64,000 nt of DNA, taken from positions 170,205 to 234,204 of the forward strand of contig JAHCJZ010000005.1 in NCBI GenBank assembly GCA_026126025.1, written 5' to 3'. Made by a program: the position numbers and the translations under genes. Shown here piece after piece: positions 38,884 through 49,752 of this stretch. How positions within the stretch are numbered: position 1 is the first letter of the stretch; every line of letters starts with the position of its first letter. The notes under the pieces are model-generated. The model saw nothing but the letters and a program-made list of their open reading frames with translations. It ran no database searches and had not been told where the DNA came from. The stretch is from Bauldia sp. (GTDB lineage: Bacteria; Pseudomonadota; Alphaproteobacteria; Rhizobiales; Kaistiaceae).

Positions 38884-40146
38884 ATGCGCCGTTTGGTTCT
38901 TATCGCTGCTGCTTCCTTCATCGCCGTGCCAATCGCGGCAACGGCGCAGACGGATGTCGATGCGGTCGTCGAGACCTATGCCAACATCGCGGAAGCCGGG
39001 TACTAGGACTCCCTCACGACCGCGATCGCGCTGCGCGACGCGGTTGCCGCGCTCGTCGCGAATCCAAGCCAGGCGACCCTCGATGCAGCGCGCGCCGCGT
39101 GGCTTGCTGCCCGCGTTCCCTATCAGCAGACCGAAGCCTACCGCTTCGGCAACGCGATCGTCGACGAATGGGAGGGTCGCGTGAATGCGTGGCCTCTCGA
39201 CGAAGGCCTCATCGACTATGTCGATGCCGGCTACGGCCTGGAGTCGGACGTCAACCAGTTCTACGCGCTGAACGTCATCGCCAACCCGCAGCTCGCGATC
39301 GGCGGCCAGACGATCGATGCGTCGGCGATCACGCCGGAGCTATTGTCGGAAACGCTGCAGGAGCTGGGGGGCGTCGAATCCAACGTCGCCACCGGCTACC
39401 ATGCGATCGAGTTCCTGCTCTGGGGCCAGGACCTCAACGGCACCGGTCCGGGCGCCGGCGACCGCCCCTACACCGATTTCGACACGGCGAATTGCACCGG
39501 CGGCAATTGCGACCGGCGCGCCGCCTATCTCACGGCGGCCGCGGACCTGCTGGTGACCGACCTCGAGGAGATGGTCGCCAATTGGGGTCCGGACGGCGCG
39601 GCGCGCGCGTCGGTGACGGAGGACCCCACGGCGGGGTTGGTCGCCATCCTCACCGGCATGGGCTCGCTGTCCTATGGCGAGCTGGCGGGCGAGCGCATCA
39701 AGCTCGGCCTGATGCTCCACGACCCGGAGGAGGAGCATGACTGCTTCTCCGACAACACGTTCAACTCGCATTTCTACGACGCTGCCGGCATCCGCAACGT
39801 GTATACCGGTCGCTACGAGCGGATCGACGGAACGGTTGTCGAAGGCGCGAGCGTCGCGGATCTCCTCGCCGCGATCGATCCGGCGCTCGCTGCGGAGCTT
39901 CGCGGCAAGCTCGATGCGACGATGGATGCGATGCTGGCCATGAAGCAGCGCGGCGAAACGATCGAGGCCTACGATCAGATGATCGCCGAAGGCAACAATG
40001 AGGGGAACGCCGTGGTTCAGGCGGCCGTCGATGCCCTCGTCGATCAGACGCGGTCGATCGAGCGGGCCATCGTCGCGCTCGATCTGGGCGCGATCGAGCT
40101 CGAAGGCTCCGATTCCCTCGACAATCCCGATGCCGTGTTCGAGTAG
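38884..40146 (+). pseudogene. imelysin family iron-regulated protein with in-frame amber codon
   Basis: The full frame of 421 codons reads as an imelysin (peptidase M75, IrpA-like): signal peptide MRRLVLIAAASFIAVPIAAT, then YANIAEAGY, a TAG at 39004-39006, and DSLTTAIALRDAV onward. The GxHxxE motif is intact in GYHAIEFLLWGQDL. Only codon 41 is disrupted; nothing else is frameshifted and the rest looks selected. Translation from a downstream GTG (39181) would lack the signal peptide. It may be a recent nonsense mutation, a sequencing error, or read-through. First gene of an iron-acquisition-like operon. Confidence 0.85.
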
Positions 40147-40170
40147 GCATCGCGCACCGACCGACCTCTG

Positions 40171-40199
40171 CGAGGCGCGGCCAGACCCGCCGCGCCTCG
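40171..40199 (+). other. stem-loop between imelysin and di-haem oxidoreductase genes
   Basis: CGAGGCGCG (40171-40179) pairs with CGCGCCTCG (40191-40199). No U-run follows. It is likely a transcript-processing or attenuating hairpin in the 66-base gap rather than a full terminator. Confidence 0.5.
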
Positions 40200-40212
40200 C
40201 CGTCCTGATGCG

Positions 40213-41709
40213 ATGAACCGGACGACCGCGTGGCTCTGGACGGCATCGCCGCTGCTGGCATGCGTCTTCGGCGTCGCCGCGATCGCGCTCGCGGCCGGCG
40301 CCGAGCCGCTGGCCCATCGGACCGACCTCACCCTGGAGGATCGCGAACGGATCGCGGCGATCCTGGCACCGCCGACGAGCTTCCTCGAAGCCCAGTCGTT
40401 CGAAACGAATTCCGGGGGCGCCACGACGACGCGACGCACCGGACCGGACGCCTTCTCGCAGCCTGCCGCGAACCTCGCCTTCGCCGCCGAGGCCGACTTC
40501 GCGGTCGGCAATGGCGTCTTCCGGAAGCTCTGGGTCTCCGCGCCGTCGTCGACCACCTCCTCGGACGGCCTTGGTCCGCTGTTCAACGCGCGCGGCTGCC
40601 AGGAGTGTCACATCAAGGACGGGCGCGGTCATCCGCCCGAGCCCGGCGCGTACGACGCAATATCGTTCCTCCTCGCGCTGGGTGCGGCGGGTGCTGATGG
40701 CAGAACCCTGCCGCACCCGACGCTCGGCGAACAGCTGCAGGACATCGCGGTCCCCGGCCTCCTTGCCGAGGGCAATGTTGTCATCTCGTATCAGGAGCTT
40801 CCCGTGGGCCTCGCCGGCGGCGAAACAGCATCGCTCCGCGTGCCGGCCTATGCGATCGACAGCGAAGCCGATCCCGATCCGCCCGTTCTGATCTCGCCGC
40901 GGATCGCCTCGCAAATGATCGGCCTCGGGCTGCTCGAAGCCATCCATCCGGGTGACATCCTCGCGGCGGCCGACCCGGACGACGCCGATGGCGATGGCGT
41001 GTCCGGACGCGTATCCATCGTCTTCGACATGGAAACGCACGAGGATGCCATCGGCAGGTTCGGATGGAAGGCGTCGCAGCCGTCGATCGCCGGGCAGATC
41101 GCGGCCGCGTTCGCGAACGACATGGGGCTGTCGACGCGGCTCCTTCCGAATCCGCATGGCGACTGCACCGCGACCGAGGTCGATTGTCTCGCCGCCCCTG
41201 CCGGGGCCGCTGATGGAGACTGGGAGGTCGCCGACGAGCTGTTCGACCTCGTGACGTTCTACTCGCGCCACCTCGCCGTGCCGGCACGGCGCGACGTGTC
41301 CGCCCCGGAAGTCCTTGCCGGCAAGGCGCTCTTTCATGGCGCCGGCTGTGCCGCCTGCCACACGCCGAGCTACGTCACGTCGAATGAGCCCCACGTCCCC
41401 GAGGCACTTCGGCGCCAGCTGATCTGGCCCTATACCGACCTTCTCCTCCACGACATGGGGGATGGCCTTGCCGACAACCGTCCGTTGGCGAACGCCGCGC
41501 CGTCCGAATGGCGGACGGCACCGCTCTGGGGCATCGGCCTTACCGCCGACGTCAGCGGGCACACATATTTCCTGCATGACGGTCGCGCTCGTTCGCTTCT
41601 CGAGGCAATCCTCTGGCACGGTGGGGAAGCCCAGGCCGCGCGCGACGCGGTGGTTGCCATGACGCCCGCGGAGCGCCAGGCCCTGCTCCGCTTCCTGGAG
41701 TCGCTATGA
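40213..41709 (+). CDS. di-haem oxidoreductase family protein (putative peroxidase-like)
   Basis: A 498-residue exported protein with an N-terminal membrane or signal segment (residues about 8-28) and two haem-binding motifs, CQECH (residue about 130) and CAACH (about 377). It matches the DHOR/DUF1111 family that accompanies imelysins in iron-regulated operons. It may oxidise or reduce iron at the cell surface, but this is inference from context. The stop overlaps the start of the second imelysin (ATGA). Confidence 0.9.
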   Translation: MNRTTAWLWTASPLLACVFGVAAIALAAGAEPLAHRTDLTLEDRERIAAILAPPTSFLEAQSFETNSGGATTTRRTGPDAFSQPAANLAFAAEADFAVGNGVFRKLWVSAPSSTTSSDGLGPLFNARGCQECHIKDGRGHPPEPGAYDAISFLLALGAAGADGRTLPHPTLGEQLQDIAVPGLLAEGNVVISYQELPVGLAGGETASLRVPAYAIDSEADPDPPVLISPRIASQMIGLGLLEAIHPGDILAAADPDDADGDGVSGRVSIVFDMETHEDAIGRFGWKASQPSIAGQIAAAFANDMGLSTRLLPNPHGDCTATEVDCLAAPAGAADGDWEVADELFDLVTFYSRHLAVPARRDVSAPEVLAGKALFHGAGCAACHTPSYVTSNEPHVPEALRRQLIWPYTDLLLHDMGDGLADNRPLANAAPSEWRTAPLWGIGLTADVSGHTYFLHDGRARSLLEAILWHGGEAQAARDAVVAMTPAERQALLRFLESL

Positions 41710-42773
41710 AGCGTGTCGTCTGCTTTGCCCTGGCGGTGTTTCTGGCGCTTCCGAGTGCCGGCGCTCAGGACGCTGCGGCGCTTCAGGCGTTCGTCGACCG
41801 CGCCGCCGCGGACTATCTCGGCCCGGCCTTCGCCGCCTTCGCCGACGGGGCGGACACGCTCCTGTCGGCCGCCACCGCTCTCTGCGCCGCTCCAGGTGAA
41901 CCCCAGCTCGCGGCAGCGCGGGAAGCCCTTCTCCCCGCGGCCCTTGCCTTCGCCCGCGTGATGCCGCTCCAGATCGCGCCGTTCGTTGAAGACCACCGCC
42001 GCGAACGCGTCCTCTACTGGCCCGATCCGCGCGGCGTGGCGCTGCGGCAGGTGCAGGAGCTTCTCGCCGTCGAGGACGAGACCGCCACCGACCTGGCGAG
42101 GCTGCGCGACAAGAGCGTCGCCGTGCAGGGTTTGGCGGCGATCGAATTCCTGCTGTTCGGAACGGGATCGGAAGGTCTCGTGACGGGCGACGACTATCGC
42201 TGCCGCTTTGCCGCGACCGCCGCCGCGAGCATGGCAGCGATCGCAGCCAACCTCGCAGCCATGGTCGCGCCCGAAGGCCCGTTTACGCGCAGCCTGCGGG
42301 AATCGGGGCCCGACAACGTCCTCTATCGCTCGGAAGCCGAAGCGGTGAGCGACCTCGTTCTTTCGGCAGCAACGGCCGTGGAGAGCGCTCACCGGGGTCT
42401 TGCGACCGTGCTGGGCGCGACACAAGCGGAGGCGATGCCCCGGACGGCCCCGTTGTGGCGGAGCGGTCTCGGCATCACCTTCATCGCCGCCCTGGCAACC
42501 GGCGTTGCCGACGGGCTGCTCGCGTCGGGCCTGAGGGAAGCGGTGCCCGCCCACGCCGATCTTGTCGACGAGATCGAAGCGGCGCTGGCCCGGCTCCGCA
42601 GGGCGCTCCCGCCGCCCGGGACCGCCGTCGCCGACGCGGTTGTCGATCCCGTCCTTCGTGACGCGCTGCTCGCCGCGCTGGCGATACTGGACGAGCTCAA
42701 GGTGCTCCTTGGAGAGGCGCTGCCCGCCGCGCTCGGCGTCAACCTCGGGTTCAACGCGCTCGATGGAGATTGA
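41706..42773 (+). CDS. second imelysin family protein
   Basis: A 355-residue exported protein of the imelysin-like (peptidase M75) superfamily: signal peptide MKRVVCFALAVFLALPSAGA, then helices rich in alanine and the motif AVQGLAAIEFLLFG, which corresponds to GxHxxE in typical imelysins but with the His replaced by Ala (GLAAIE). It is therefore a divergent, probably non-identical partner of the first imelysin. It overlaps both neighbours by four and eleven bases. Confidence 0.88.
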   Translation: MKRVVCFALAVFLALPSAGAQDAAALQAFVDRAAADYLGPAFAAFADGADTLLSAATALCAAPGEPQLAAAREALLPAALAFARVMPLQIAPFVEDHRRERVLYWPDPRGVALRQVQELLAVEDETATDLARLRDKSVAVQGLAAIEFLLFGTGSEGLVTGDDYRCRFAATAAASMAAIAANLAAMVAPEGPFTRSLRESGPDNVLYRSEAEAVSDLVLSAATAVESAHRGLATVLGATQAEAMPRTAPLWRSGLGITFIAALATGVADGLLASGLREAVPAHADLVDEIEAALARLRRALPPPGTAVADAVVDPVLRDALLAALAILDELKVLLGEALPAALGVNLGFNALDGD

Positions 42774-43863
42774 ACGCCGCGCCCTCCTGAAATGTGCCGC
42801 GGCGGCCGCGCTTTGCGTCGCTGGGCCGCTTCGCGCGCGGGCGACGGCGCTGGGTGACATCTTTCTCAGCGCATGCCGGTTCCCCGACGGCCGCTACGGG
42901 ATCGTTTCATTTGACCCGGACGGCTTGATCCTCCGCAGCGTCGCGCTTCCCGATCGCGGGCATGGCGTGACGGTCTCCCGAAGCGGAAGCCTTGCGGTCG
43001 CATTCGCCCGCCATCCCCGTGCGTTCGCCCTTGCCTTCGACCCGGCTGGCCATCGGGAGCCGGTGCTCTTCAACGCGCCGGACGGCCGCCATTTCTACGG
43101 CCATGGTGCGTTCGCCCATGGCGACAGCCTCCTCTTCGCCACCGAGAACGACTATGCGGCGGCGCGGGGCGTGATCGGCGTCTACGACGTAGCCGCCGCG
43201 TTCAGGCGCATCGGCGAGATCGACATCGGGGGCGTGGGCCCGCACGAAATACTGGCCATGCCCGATGGCCGCACGCTCGCGGTCGCGGTCGGAGGGATCG
43301 AGACCCATCCCGACGCCGGCGACGCCAAGCTGAACCTTGCGACCATGTCGCCGGCGCTGGCCTTCATCGATGCCGCGAGCGGAGACGTCACCGCCAGCCA
43401 CAAGCTCGATCCGGCGCTTCACCAGCTCTCCATCCGCCACCTAGCCGTCGACGGCAATGGCGCCGTCTGGTTCGGCTGCCAGTACGAAGGACCCGCGGGG
43501 GATCTGCCGCCCCTGATCGGGCGCGCGACGGCTGACGCGGCCCCCTCCATGGTCGTGGCTGCGGAGAGAGATTGGGCGGCCCTGCGCAACTACGTCGGAT
43601 CGGTCGCCGCCTCGCGCGATGGTATGTTCGTCGCCTGCTCATCGCCCGTCGCCGGTCAGATCGTGGTCCTCGACCGCGCCGGAATCATCGTCGGGCGCTA
43701 CACCCTGGCCGATGGCTGCGGCCTGGCCGGCTTGCCGTCACGCTCCGGCTTCATCGCAACGTCCGGAGCCGGCGACATCGTCGAGCTCGTCGACGCTCTG
43801 ACACCGGTCGCCCGGACCGACCTCGCCTTCGACAATCACGTGGCGTTCGCTCGCTTACCGTGA
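42763..43863 (+). CDS. DUF1513 beta-propeller-like protein
   Basis: A 366-residue protein with a twin-arginine type leader (MEIERRALLKCAAAAALCVA), so it is probably exported folded, perhaps with a cofactor. The family landmarks GHGVTVSRSGSLAVAFARHP, DVAAAFRRIGEIDIGGVGPH and the repeated blade pattern point to DUF1513. It ends the imelysin-DHOR-imelysin-DUF1513 set, known from proteobacterial iron-regulated loci. Its function is not established. Confidence 0.9.
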   Translation: MEIERRALLKCAAAAALCVAGPLRARATALGDIFLSACRFPDGRYGIVSFDPDGLILRSVALPDRGHGVTVSRSGSLAVAFARHPRAFALAFDPAGHREPVLFNAPDGRHFYGHGAFAHGDSLLFATENDYAAARGVIGVYDVAAAFRRIGEIDIGGVGPHEILAMPDGRTLAVAVGGIETHPDAGDAKLNLATMSPALAFIDAASGDVTASHKLDPALHQLSIRHLAVDGNGAVWFGCQYEGPAGDLPPLIGRATADAAPSMVVAAERDWAALRNYVGSVAASRDGMFVACSSPVAGQIVVLDRAGIIVGRYTLADGCGLAGLPSRSGFIATSGAGDIVELVDALTPVARTDLAFDNHVAFARLP

Positions 43864-43891
43864 GCGTCGACCCATAGGTGATTGATGGAAA

Positions 43892-43968
<77 letters not shown>

Positions 43969-44074
43969 GTTTGCCGCTGAGAACCGCCGCTCCGGCGACC
44001 TCGGGGTCGCGGTGGCTTACGGGACGGGTCCATTCAAGTCAAGGCGACGCGGCCCCTTGCCGCCCGCGGGAAAA

Positions 44075-44150
44075 TGGTGGGCGGTGAGAGGCTCGAACTC
44101 CCGACATCCACGGTGTAAACGTGGCGCTCTACCAGCTGAGCTAACCGCCC
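44075..44150 (-). tRNA. tRNA-Val (TAC)
   Basis: A 76-base cloverleaf with 5' GGGCGGT pairing with ACCGCCC, anticodon loop TTTACAC (anticodon TAC), GTTCGAGCC T-arm and encoded CCA. Confidence 0.98.
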
Positions 44151-44245
44151 ATGGCGCGACGGCGCCGCGACCGCCGATCTAGGCGGTACGCGACGCCGTT
44201 GCAAGTTAGCTCTTTGCCGCGCCGGGCGCGGCGATCGCACCGATG

Positions 44246-44521
44246 CTATGCGTTGACCGAGTCCTTCAGGCCTTTGCCGGCCTTGAACTTCGGCGTCTTC
44301 GACGCGGCGATCTTGATGCTTTCGCCGGTCCGCGGGTTGCGGCCCTGGCTCGCCGCGCGCTTGGCAACGGTGAAGCTGCCGAAACCAATGATCTTGACCT
44401 CGTCGCCGCGCTTCAGCGCGTCGGTGATGACGTCGAACGTAGCGTCGACCACCTGCGCTGCGGCGGCCTTCGACATCCCGGTCTTGTCCGCCACCGCCCC
44501 AACCACATCGTTCTTGTTCAT
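44246..44521 (-). CDS. hupB: DNA-binding protein HU
   Basis: A 91-residue histone-like protein HU that bends DNA as a dimer and organises the nucleoid. Family landmarks are MNKNDVVGAVADKTGMSKAA, VKIIGFGSFTV and the DNA-binding arm GRNPRTGESIKI. The ATG at 44519-44521 has AAAGGGG upstream. It follows lon on the same strand after about 330 bases that include the lon terminator. Confidence 0.98.
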   Translation of the reverse strand: MNKNDVVGAVADKTGMSKAAAAQVVDATFDVITDALKRGDEVKIIGFGSFTVAKRAASQGRNPRTGESIKIAASKTPKFKAGKGLKDSVNA

Positions 44522-44796
44522 CAAAGCCCCTTTCTGGTTTGAATTCCGCCTATCCACGCCCATACGGCCACCGGGCGTCACAGTTTCGCCAATCGACCCC
44601 GCGGGCAAGCGAAAACGCGCCGGAATTCCGCCGTTTGTGGATAGCTGATGTTTCTCAGCAACGATAGCCCGCCACCGCCTTCGGCCGCGGTTTTCCTTGG
44701 CGCCGCGTGAGGCATGATCAATTCGGCGGCGGCGCCAGCGAAGCGCCGGGAATCGGCCACGCGAGCGCTTGCCCGTAAGTCTCTTGCCCGGAACGC

Positions 44797-44825
44797 AAAA
44801 CGGCGCCCACCGAAATGGGCGCCGT
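44797..44825 (-). terminator. Rho-independent terminator of lon
   Basis: On the minus strand ACGGCGCCCA and TGGGCGCCGT form a perfect 10 bp stem with a six-base loop, followed by TTTT. It lies 25-53 bases after the lon stop codon. The remaining 270 bases up to hupB should hold the hupB promoter; no other gene is seen there. Confidence 0.9.
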
Positions 44826-44849
44826 GATGCATGTCGCCGGTCCGCGCCG

Positions 44850-47273
44850 CTAGTGCGCGGTGAAGCCGGTCGTCACCTCGTCGTCGGCGATGACCTTCTC
44901 GCCGTCGAGGTGCTTGCGCTCGTCCCAGGTGATGGGCTCGGGCGTGCGCACCAGGGCGTGCGGGATCACCTCGTCGACCCGCGACACCGGGATGATCTCC
45001 ATGCCGTTCTTCACGGCATCGGGAATCTCGGCGAGGTCCTTCACGTTCTCCTCGGGGATCAGCACCGTCTTGATGCCGCCGCGCAGCGCCGCGAGGAGCT
45101 TCTCCTTGAGGCCGCCGATCGGGAGCACCCTCCCCCGCAGCGTGATCTCGCCGGTCATAGCGATGTCGCGCCGCACCGGTATGCCGGTCAGCACCGAGAC
45201 GATCGCCGTCGCCATCGCGACGCCGGCCGACGGCCCGTCCTTGGGGGTCGCGCCCTCGGGAACGTGGACGTGGATGTCCTTCCGCTCGAACATCGGCGGC
45301 TCGAGACCGAAGATCACCGCACGGCTGCGGACATAGGACGCCGCGGCCGAGATCGACTCCTTCATCACGTCGCGAAGGTTGCCGGTTACGGTCATGCGGC
45401 CCTTGCCGGGCATCATCACGCCCTCGATGGTCAGCAGCTCGCCGCCGACCTCGGTCCACGCCAGGCCGGTGACGACGCCGACCTGGTCCTCGCCCTCGAC
45501 CTCGCCATAGCGATAGCGCGGGACGCCGAGGAAGTCGGAAAGGGTCTTGTCGGTGACCTTGATCGACTTCTTCTTCGTGAGGAGGAGCTCCTTCACCGCC
45601 TTCCGCGACAGCGTCGCGAGCTCGCGTTCGAGGTTGCGGACGCCGGCCTCGCGGGTGTAGCGGCGGATGATGGTGCGGAGCGCGTCATTCGCGATCGACA
45701 GCTCCCGATCCTCAAGACCGTGCTCGCGCTTGGTCTTCGGGATGAGATGCCGCAATGCGATCTCGACCTTCTCGTCCTCCGTGTAGCCGGCAAGGCGGAT
45801 GATCTCCATCCGGTCCATAAGCGGCGCGGGGATGTTGAGCGTGTTCGCCGTCGTCACGAACATCACGTCCGAGAGGTCGTAGTCGACCTCCAGATAGTGG
45901 TCGTTGAACGAGTGGTTCTGCTCGGGGTCGAGGACCTCCAGCAGCGCCGACGACGGATCGCCGCGGAAGTCCATCCCCATCTTGTCGATCTCGTCTAGCA
46001 GGAACAGGGGGTTGGACTTCTTGGCCTTCCGCATCGACTGGATGACCTTGCCGGGCATCGAGCCGATATAGGTCCGCCGGTGGCCGCGGATCTCCGCCTC
46101 GTCGCGCACGCCGCCGAGCGACATGCGCACGAACTCACGGCCGGTCGCCTTGGCGATCGACTTGCCGAGCGACGTCTTGCCGACGCCGGGCGGGCCGACG
46201 AGGCAGAGGATCGGCCCCTTCAGCTTGTTCGAGCGGCTCTGCACGGCGAGGTACTCGACGATCCGCTCCTTGACCTTCTCCAGGCCAAAGTGATCGGCGT
46301 CCAGCACCTCCTGGGCGAAGGGCAGGTCCTTCTTCACCTTCGAGCGCCGGCTCCACGGGATGTTGAGGAGCCAGTCGAGGTAGTTGCGCACCACCGTCGC
46401 CTCGGCCGACATCGGGCTCATCTGCCGCAGCTTCTTCAGCTCGGCCGTCGCCTTCTCGCGGGCTTCCTTGGTGAACTTGGTCTTGGCAATGCGCTCTTCG
46501 AGTTCGGCAAGCTCGTCCTTGCCTTCCTCGCCCTCGCCGAGCTCCTTCTGGATCGCCTTCATCTGCTCGTTGAGGTAGTACTCGCGCTGCGTCTTCTCCA
46601 TCTGGCGCTTGACGCGCGAGCGGATGCGCTTCTCGACCTGAAGGACCGAGATCTCGCTTTCCATCATGCCGAGGACGCGCTCGAGGCGCTCGGCGACGGT
46701 GGGGAGCTCCAGAATGCCCTGCTTGTCGGAGATCTTGATCGCAAGGTGCGACGCGACGGTATCCGCGAGCTTCGAGTAGTCCTCGATCTGCGTCACCGCG
46801 CCGACGACCTCGGGCGAGATCTTCCGGTTGAGCTTCACGTAATTGTCGAACTCGGACACCACCGAGCGCGCCAGGGCCTCGACCTCGACGTCGTCGCCCG
46901 AGCGGTCCTCGATCACCACTGCTTCCGCCTGATAGAACGCCTCGTTGTCGACGAAGCGCGTCACGCGGGCGCGGCTCGACCCTTCGACCAGCACCTTCAC
47001 GGTGCCGTCGGGAAGCTTCAGCAGCTGAAGGACGGTGGCAAGGGTGCCGATGGTGTAGATCGCGTCCGGCTTCGGATCGTCATGGCTCGGATCCTTCTGC
47101 GTCGCCAGCAGGATCTGGTTGTCGGCGCGCATGACCTCTTCGAGCGCGTGAATGGACTTCTCGCGGCCGACGAAGAGCGGAACGATCATATGCGGAAAGA
47201 CCACGATGTCGCGCAGCGGCAGGACGGGATAGACCGCCGCGCGGGTACCGGATCTCTGGTCTTCAGAAGCCAT
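44850..47273 (-). CDS. lon: ATP-dependent protease Lon
   Basis: An 807-residue cytoplasmic AAA+ protease that degrades misfolded and regulatory proteins. The N-terminal substrate domain ([20 protein letters not shown]) is followed by the AAA+ module (Walker [14 protein letters not shown], Walker [10 protein letters not shown]) and the protease domain with the catalytic Ser in [13 protein letters not shown] and Lys in [14 protein letters not shown]. It lies in the conserved order tig-clpP-clpX-lon-hupB. Confidence 0.99.
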   Translation of the reverse strand: MASEDQRSGTRAAVYPVLPLRDIVVFPHMIVPLFVGREKSIHALEEVMRADNQILLATQKDPSHDDPKPDAIYTIGTLATVLQLLKLPDGTVKVLVEGSSRARVTRFVDNEAFYQAEAVVIEDRSGDDVEVEALARSVVSEFDNYVKLNRKISPEVVGAVTQIEDYSKLADTVASHLAIKISDKQGILELPTVAERLERVLGMMESEISVLQVEKRIRSRVKRQMEKTQREYYLNEQMKAIQKELGEGEEGKDELAELEERIAKTKFTKEAREKATAELKKLRQMSPMSAEATVVRNYLDWLLNIPWSRRSKVKKDLPFAQEVLDADHFGLEKVKERIVEYLAVQSRSNKLKGPILCLVGPPGVGKTSLGKSIAKATGREFVRMSLGGVRDEAEIRGHRRTYIGSMPGKVIQSMRKAKKSNPLFLLDEIDKMGMDFRGDPSSALLEVLDPEQNHSFNDHYLEVDYDLSDVMFVTTANTLNIPAPLMDRMEIIRLAGYTEDEKVEIALRHLIPKTKREHGLEDRELSIANDALRTIIRRYTREAGVRNLERELATLSRKAVKELLLTKKKSIKVTDKTLSDFLGVPRYRYGEVEGEDQVGVVTGLAWTEVGGELLTIEGVMMPGKGRMTVTGNLRDVMKESISAAASYVRSRAVIFGLEPPMFERKDIHVHVPEGATPKDGPSAGVAMATAIVSVLTGIPVRRDIAMTGEITLRGRVLPIGGLKEKLLAALRGGIKTVLIPEENVKDLAEIPDAVKNGMEIIPVSRVDEVIPHALVRTPEPITWDERKHLDGEKVIADDEVTTGFTAH

Positions 47274-47494
47274 GGAAACACCTTTCTCGCAGCCGGCGAG
47301 CGGAACGCCACCGGGGGGCCGGCAGGGCGACGGATTGTGCGGTTTGGGAGCAGGCCCGGATGGCCTGTGACGGACAAGGAGCGCTCTGCCTGCGCTTAGA
47401 CCAATCAGGTGGTCCCCACCCTGCGCTATGTCAAGCGTAGTGCCCGGTCCCGTCCACCAGCCATGCAGGCATGCAACACTACCGTGACACAGCC

Positions 47495-47615
47495 GACGGT
47501 CCTTCGAGGCCCGGCTTCGCCGGGCACCTCAGGATGAGGTTGGTTCTAGGCCAACAGGTGCCTTCTCAACGACCTCATCCTGAGGTGCTCGCGAAGCGAG
47601 CCTCGAAGGACCGTC
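47495..47615. repeat. large inverted repeat in the lon-clpX gap
   Basis: GACGGTCCTTCGAGGC at 47495 and its complement ending CCTCGAAGGACCGTC at 47615 bound a 121-base palindromic structure; each arm also carries its own hairpin and a CCTCATCCTGAGGT type segment. It fills most of the 354-base gap between clpX and lon, where no gene is seen. The same kind of repeat is common in genomes of this order. Confidence 0.8.
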
Positions 47616-47627
47616 GGTGGTGGCGAA

Positions 47628-48893
47628 CTAGGCCGAGCTGGAGACTTCGGCGCCGCGCTCGGCGTAGATGTAGAGCGGGCGGGCGTTGCCTTCGACGACC
47701 TCGGGCGAGATGACGACCTCCTGCACGCCGTCGAGGTCGGGAAGGTCGAACATCGTCTCGAGGAGGATCGATTCCATGATCGAGCGGAGGCCGCGGGCGC
47801 CGGTCTTGCGCTCGATCGCCTTCTTGGCGATCGACACCAGCGCCTCGGGGTGGATCGACAGCTCGACATTCTCCATGTCGAACAGCCGCTGATACTGCTT
47901 CACCAGCGCGTTCTTCGGCTCGGTGAGAATGCGGATCAGCGCCGGCTCGTCGAGGTCCTCCAGGGTCGCCACGACCGGGAGACGGCCGACGAACTCCGGG
48001 ATGAGGCCGAACTTCAGGAGGTCCTCGGGCTCGACATTGCGCAGCAGCTCGCCGGTGCGGCGATCCTCCGGCGACGCCACCTTGGCGCCGAAGCCGATCG
48101 AGGTCGCGCGGCCGCGGTCGGAGATGATCTTCTCCAGCCCCGCGAAGGCGCCGCCGCAGATGAAGAGGATGTTGGTGGTGTCGACCTGCAGGAATTCCTG
48201 CTGCGGGTGCTTGCGGCCGCCCTGCGGGGGCACGGACGCGACGGTGCCCTCCATGATCTTCAGGAGCGCCTGCTGCACGCCCTCGCCCGACACGTCGCGG
48301 GTGATCGACGGGTTGTCGGACTTGCGGGAGATCTTGTCGACCTCGTCGATATAGACGATACCGCGCTGCGCCCGTTCGACATTGTAGTCGGCGGCCTGGA
48401 GCAGCTTCAGGATGATGTTCTCGACGTCCTCGCCGACATAGCCCGCCTCGGTGAGCGTCGTGGCGTCGGCCATGGTGAAGGGCACGTCGAGGATGCGGGC
48501 GAGCGTCTGCGCCAGCAGCGTCTTGCCGCAGCCGGTCGGGCCGATCAGCAGGATGTTGGACTTGTTGAGCTCGACGTCGTTGTTCTTCGCGGCGTGATTG
48601 AGCCGCTTGTAGTGATTGTGGACGGCGACCGACAGCACGCGCTTGGCGTGCCGCTGGCCGACGACATAGTCGTCCAGGACCTTGTTGATCTCCGTCGGGG
48701 TCGGGACGCCGTCACGCGACTTCACCAGCGAGGACTTCGATTCCTCGCGGATGATGTCCATGCACAGCTCGACGCACTCGTCGCAGATGAACACGGTCGG
48801 CCCCGCGATCAGCTTGCGCACCTCGTGCTGACTCTTTCCGCAGAACGAGCAGTAGAGGGTGTTCTTGCCGTCGGTGCCGCTGACTTTGCTCAT
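47628..48893 (-). CDS. clpX: ATP-dependent Clp protease ATP-binding subunit ClpX
   Basis: A 421-residue AAA+ unfoldase that feeds ClpP. The N-terminal zinc-binding domain ([12 protein letters not shown] and [10 protein letters not shown]), Walker [16 protein letters not shown], Walker [10 protein letters not shown] and the ClpP-docking loop (IGF in TSIGFGAKV) are all present. It lies just downstream of clpP on the same strand, 214 bases away. Confidence 0.99.
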   Translation of the reverse strand: MSKVSGTDGKNTLYCSFCGKSQHEVRKLIAGPTVFICDECVELCMDIIREESKSSLVKSRDGVPTPTEINKVLDDYVVGQRHAKRVLSVAVHNHYKRLNHAAKNNDVELNKSNILLIGPTGCGKTLLAQTLARILDVPFTMADATTLTEAGYVGEDVENIILKLLQAADYNVERAQRGIVYIDEVDKISRKSDNPSITRDVSGEGVQQALLKIMEGTVASVPPQGGRKHPQQEFLQVDTTNILFICGGAFAGLEKIISDRGRATSIGFGAKVASPEDRRTGELLRNVEPEDLLKFGLIPEFVGRLPVVATLEDLDEPALIRILTEPKNALVKQYQRLFDMENVELSIHPEALVSIAKKAIERKTGARGLRSIMESILLETMFDLPDLDGVQEVVISPEVVEGNARPLYIYAERGAEVSSSA

Positions 48894-49107
48894 TCAAACG
48901 TCCCCTGGATATGCGGGCAGTGGTGACCCGATCGCCGAACCCGGAAGCCGCCGAAGCGACTCCGCGACGCCGTGGGGCTGACAGGAGGAACCTTAGTGCC
49001 TCGCTCGACCGGCGCAATCGCGCTCTGACAATCCAAGCATGCTATCGGCGATTTGTTCAAGAGAGACTTAACACCTCCCGGCCGCCGAAAGCCTGCCCGG
49101 CGCCGCG

Positions 49108-49752
49108 TCAGGCCGCCGCAGAGGCCGCCGATTCCTCGGTAGCGGCGCGGGTTTCGAGGACCTTGTCGATGATCCCGAAATCCTTGGCCTCCTGCGCGGT
49201 CAGGAAGTAGTCGCGATCAAGCGTCTTCTCGATCACTTCGTATGGCTTGCCGGTGTGCTTGACGTAGACCTCGTTGAGCCGCCGCTTCATCTTGATGATG
49301 TCCTCGGCATGGCGCTCGATGTCCGACGCCTGGCCCTGGAAGCCGCCCGACGGCTGGTGGAGCATGATCCGCGCATTGGGCAGGGCGAAGCGAAGGCCTG
49401 GCGCCCCACCTGCGAGGAGCAGCGAGCCCATCGACGCCGCCTGCCCGATGCACAGCGTCGACACCGGCGGCTTCACGAACTGCATGGTGTCGTAGATCGC
49501 CATTCCCGACGTCACCACCCCGCCCGGGGAGTTGATGTACATCGAGATTTCCTTCTTCGGGTTCTCCGCCTCGAGGAAGAGGAGCTGCGCGGTGATCAGC
49601 GACGCGCCATGGTCCTCGATCGGCCCGGTGATGAAAATGACGCGCTCCTTGAGGAGCCGCGAATAGATGTCGAAGGCCCGCTCGCCGCGGTTGGTCTGCT
49701 CGACCACCATCGGCACGAGGGTGTTCATCGTGTACTCGACGGGATCGCGCAT
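49108..49752 (-). CDS. clpP: ATP-dependent Clp protease proteolytic subunit
   Basis: A 214-residue serine protease that forms the tetradecameric ClpP chamber. Catalytic Ser ([11 protein letters not shown]) and His ([11 protein letters not shown]) are present, with the Asp in [10 protein letters not shown]. The start [20 protein letters not shown] has GGAGGA upstream. The first 15 residues are probably removed as a propeptide. Confidence 0.98.
   Translation of the reverse strand: MRDPVEYTMNTLVPMVVEQTNRGERAFDIYSRLLKERVIFITGPIEDHGASLITAQLLFLEAENPKKEISMYINSPGGVVTSGMAIYDTMQFVKPPVSTLCIGQAASMGSLLLAGGAPGLRFALPNARIMLHQPSGGFQGQASDIERHAEDIIKMKRRLNEVYVKHTGKPYEVIEKTLDRDYFLTAQEAKDFGIIDKVLETRAATEESAASAAA

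Noticed and set aside
39004..39006. Amber codon as a pyrrolysine or other recoded residue
   Set aside because: No known imelysin uses a special residue here, and no recoding signal or pyrrolysine gene is in the window; mutation or error is simpler.
47495..47615. Inverted repeat in the lon-clpX gap as an insertion sequence
   Set aside because: It is too short, has no transposase, and resembles the abundant non-coding repeats of this order.
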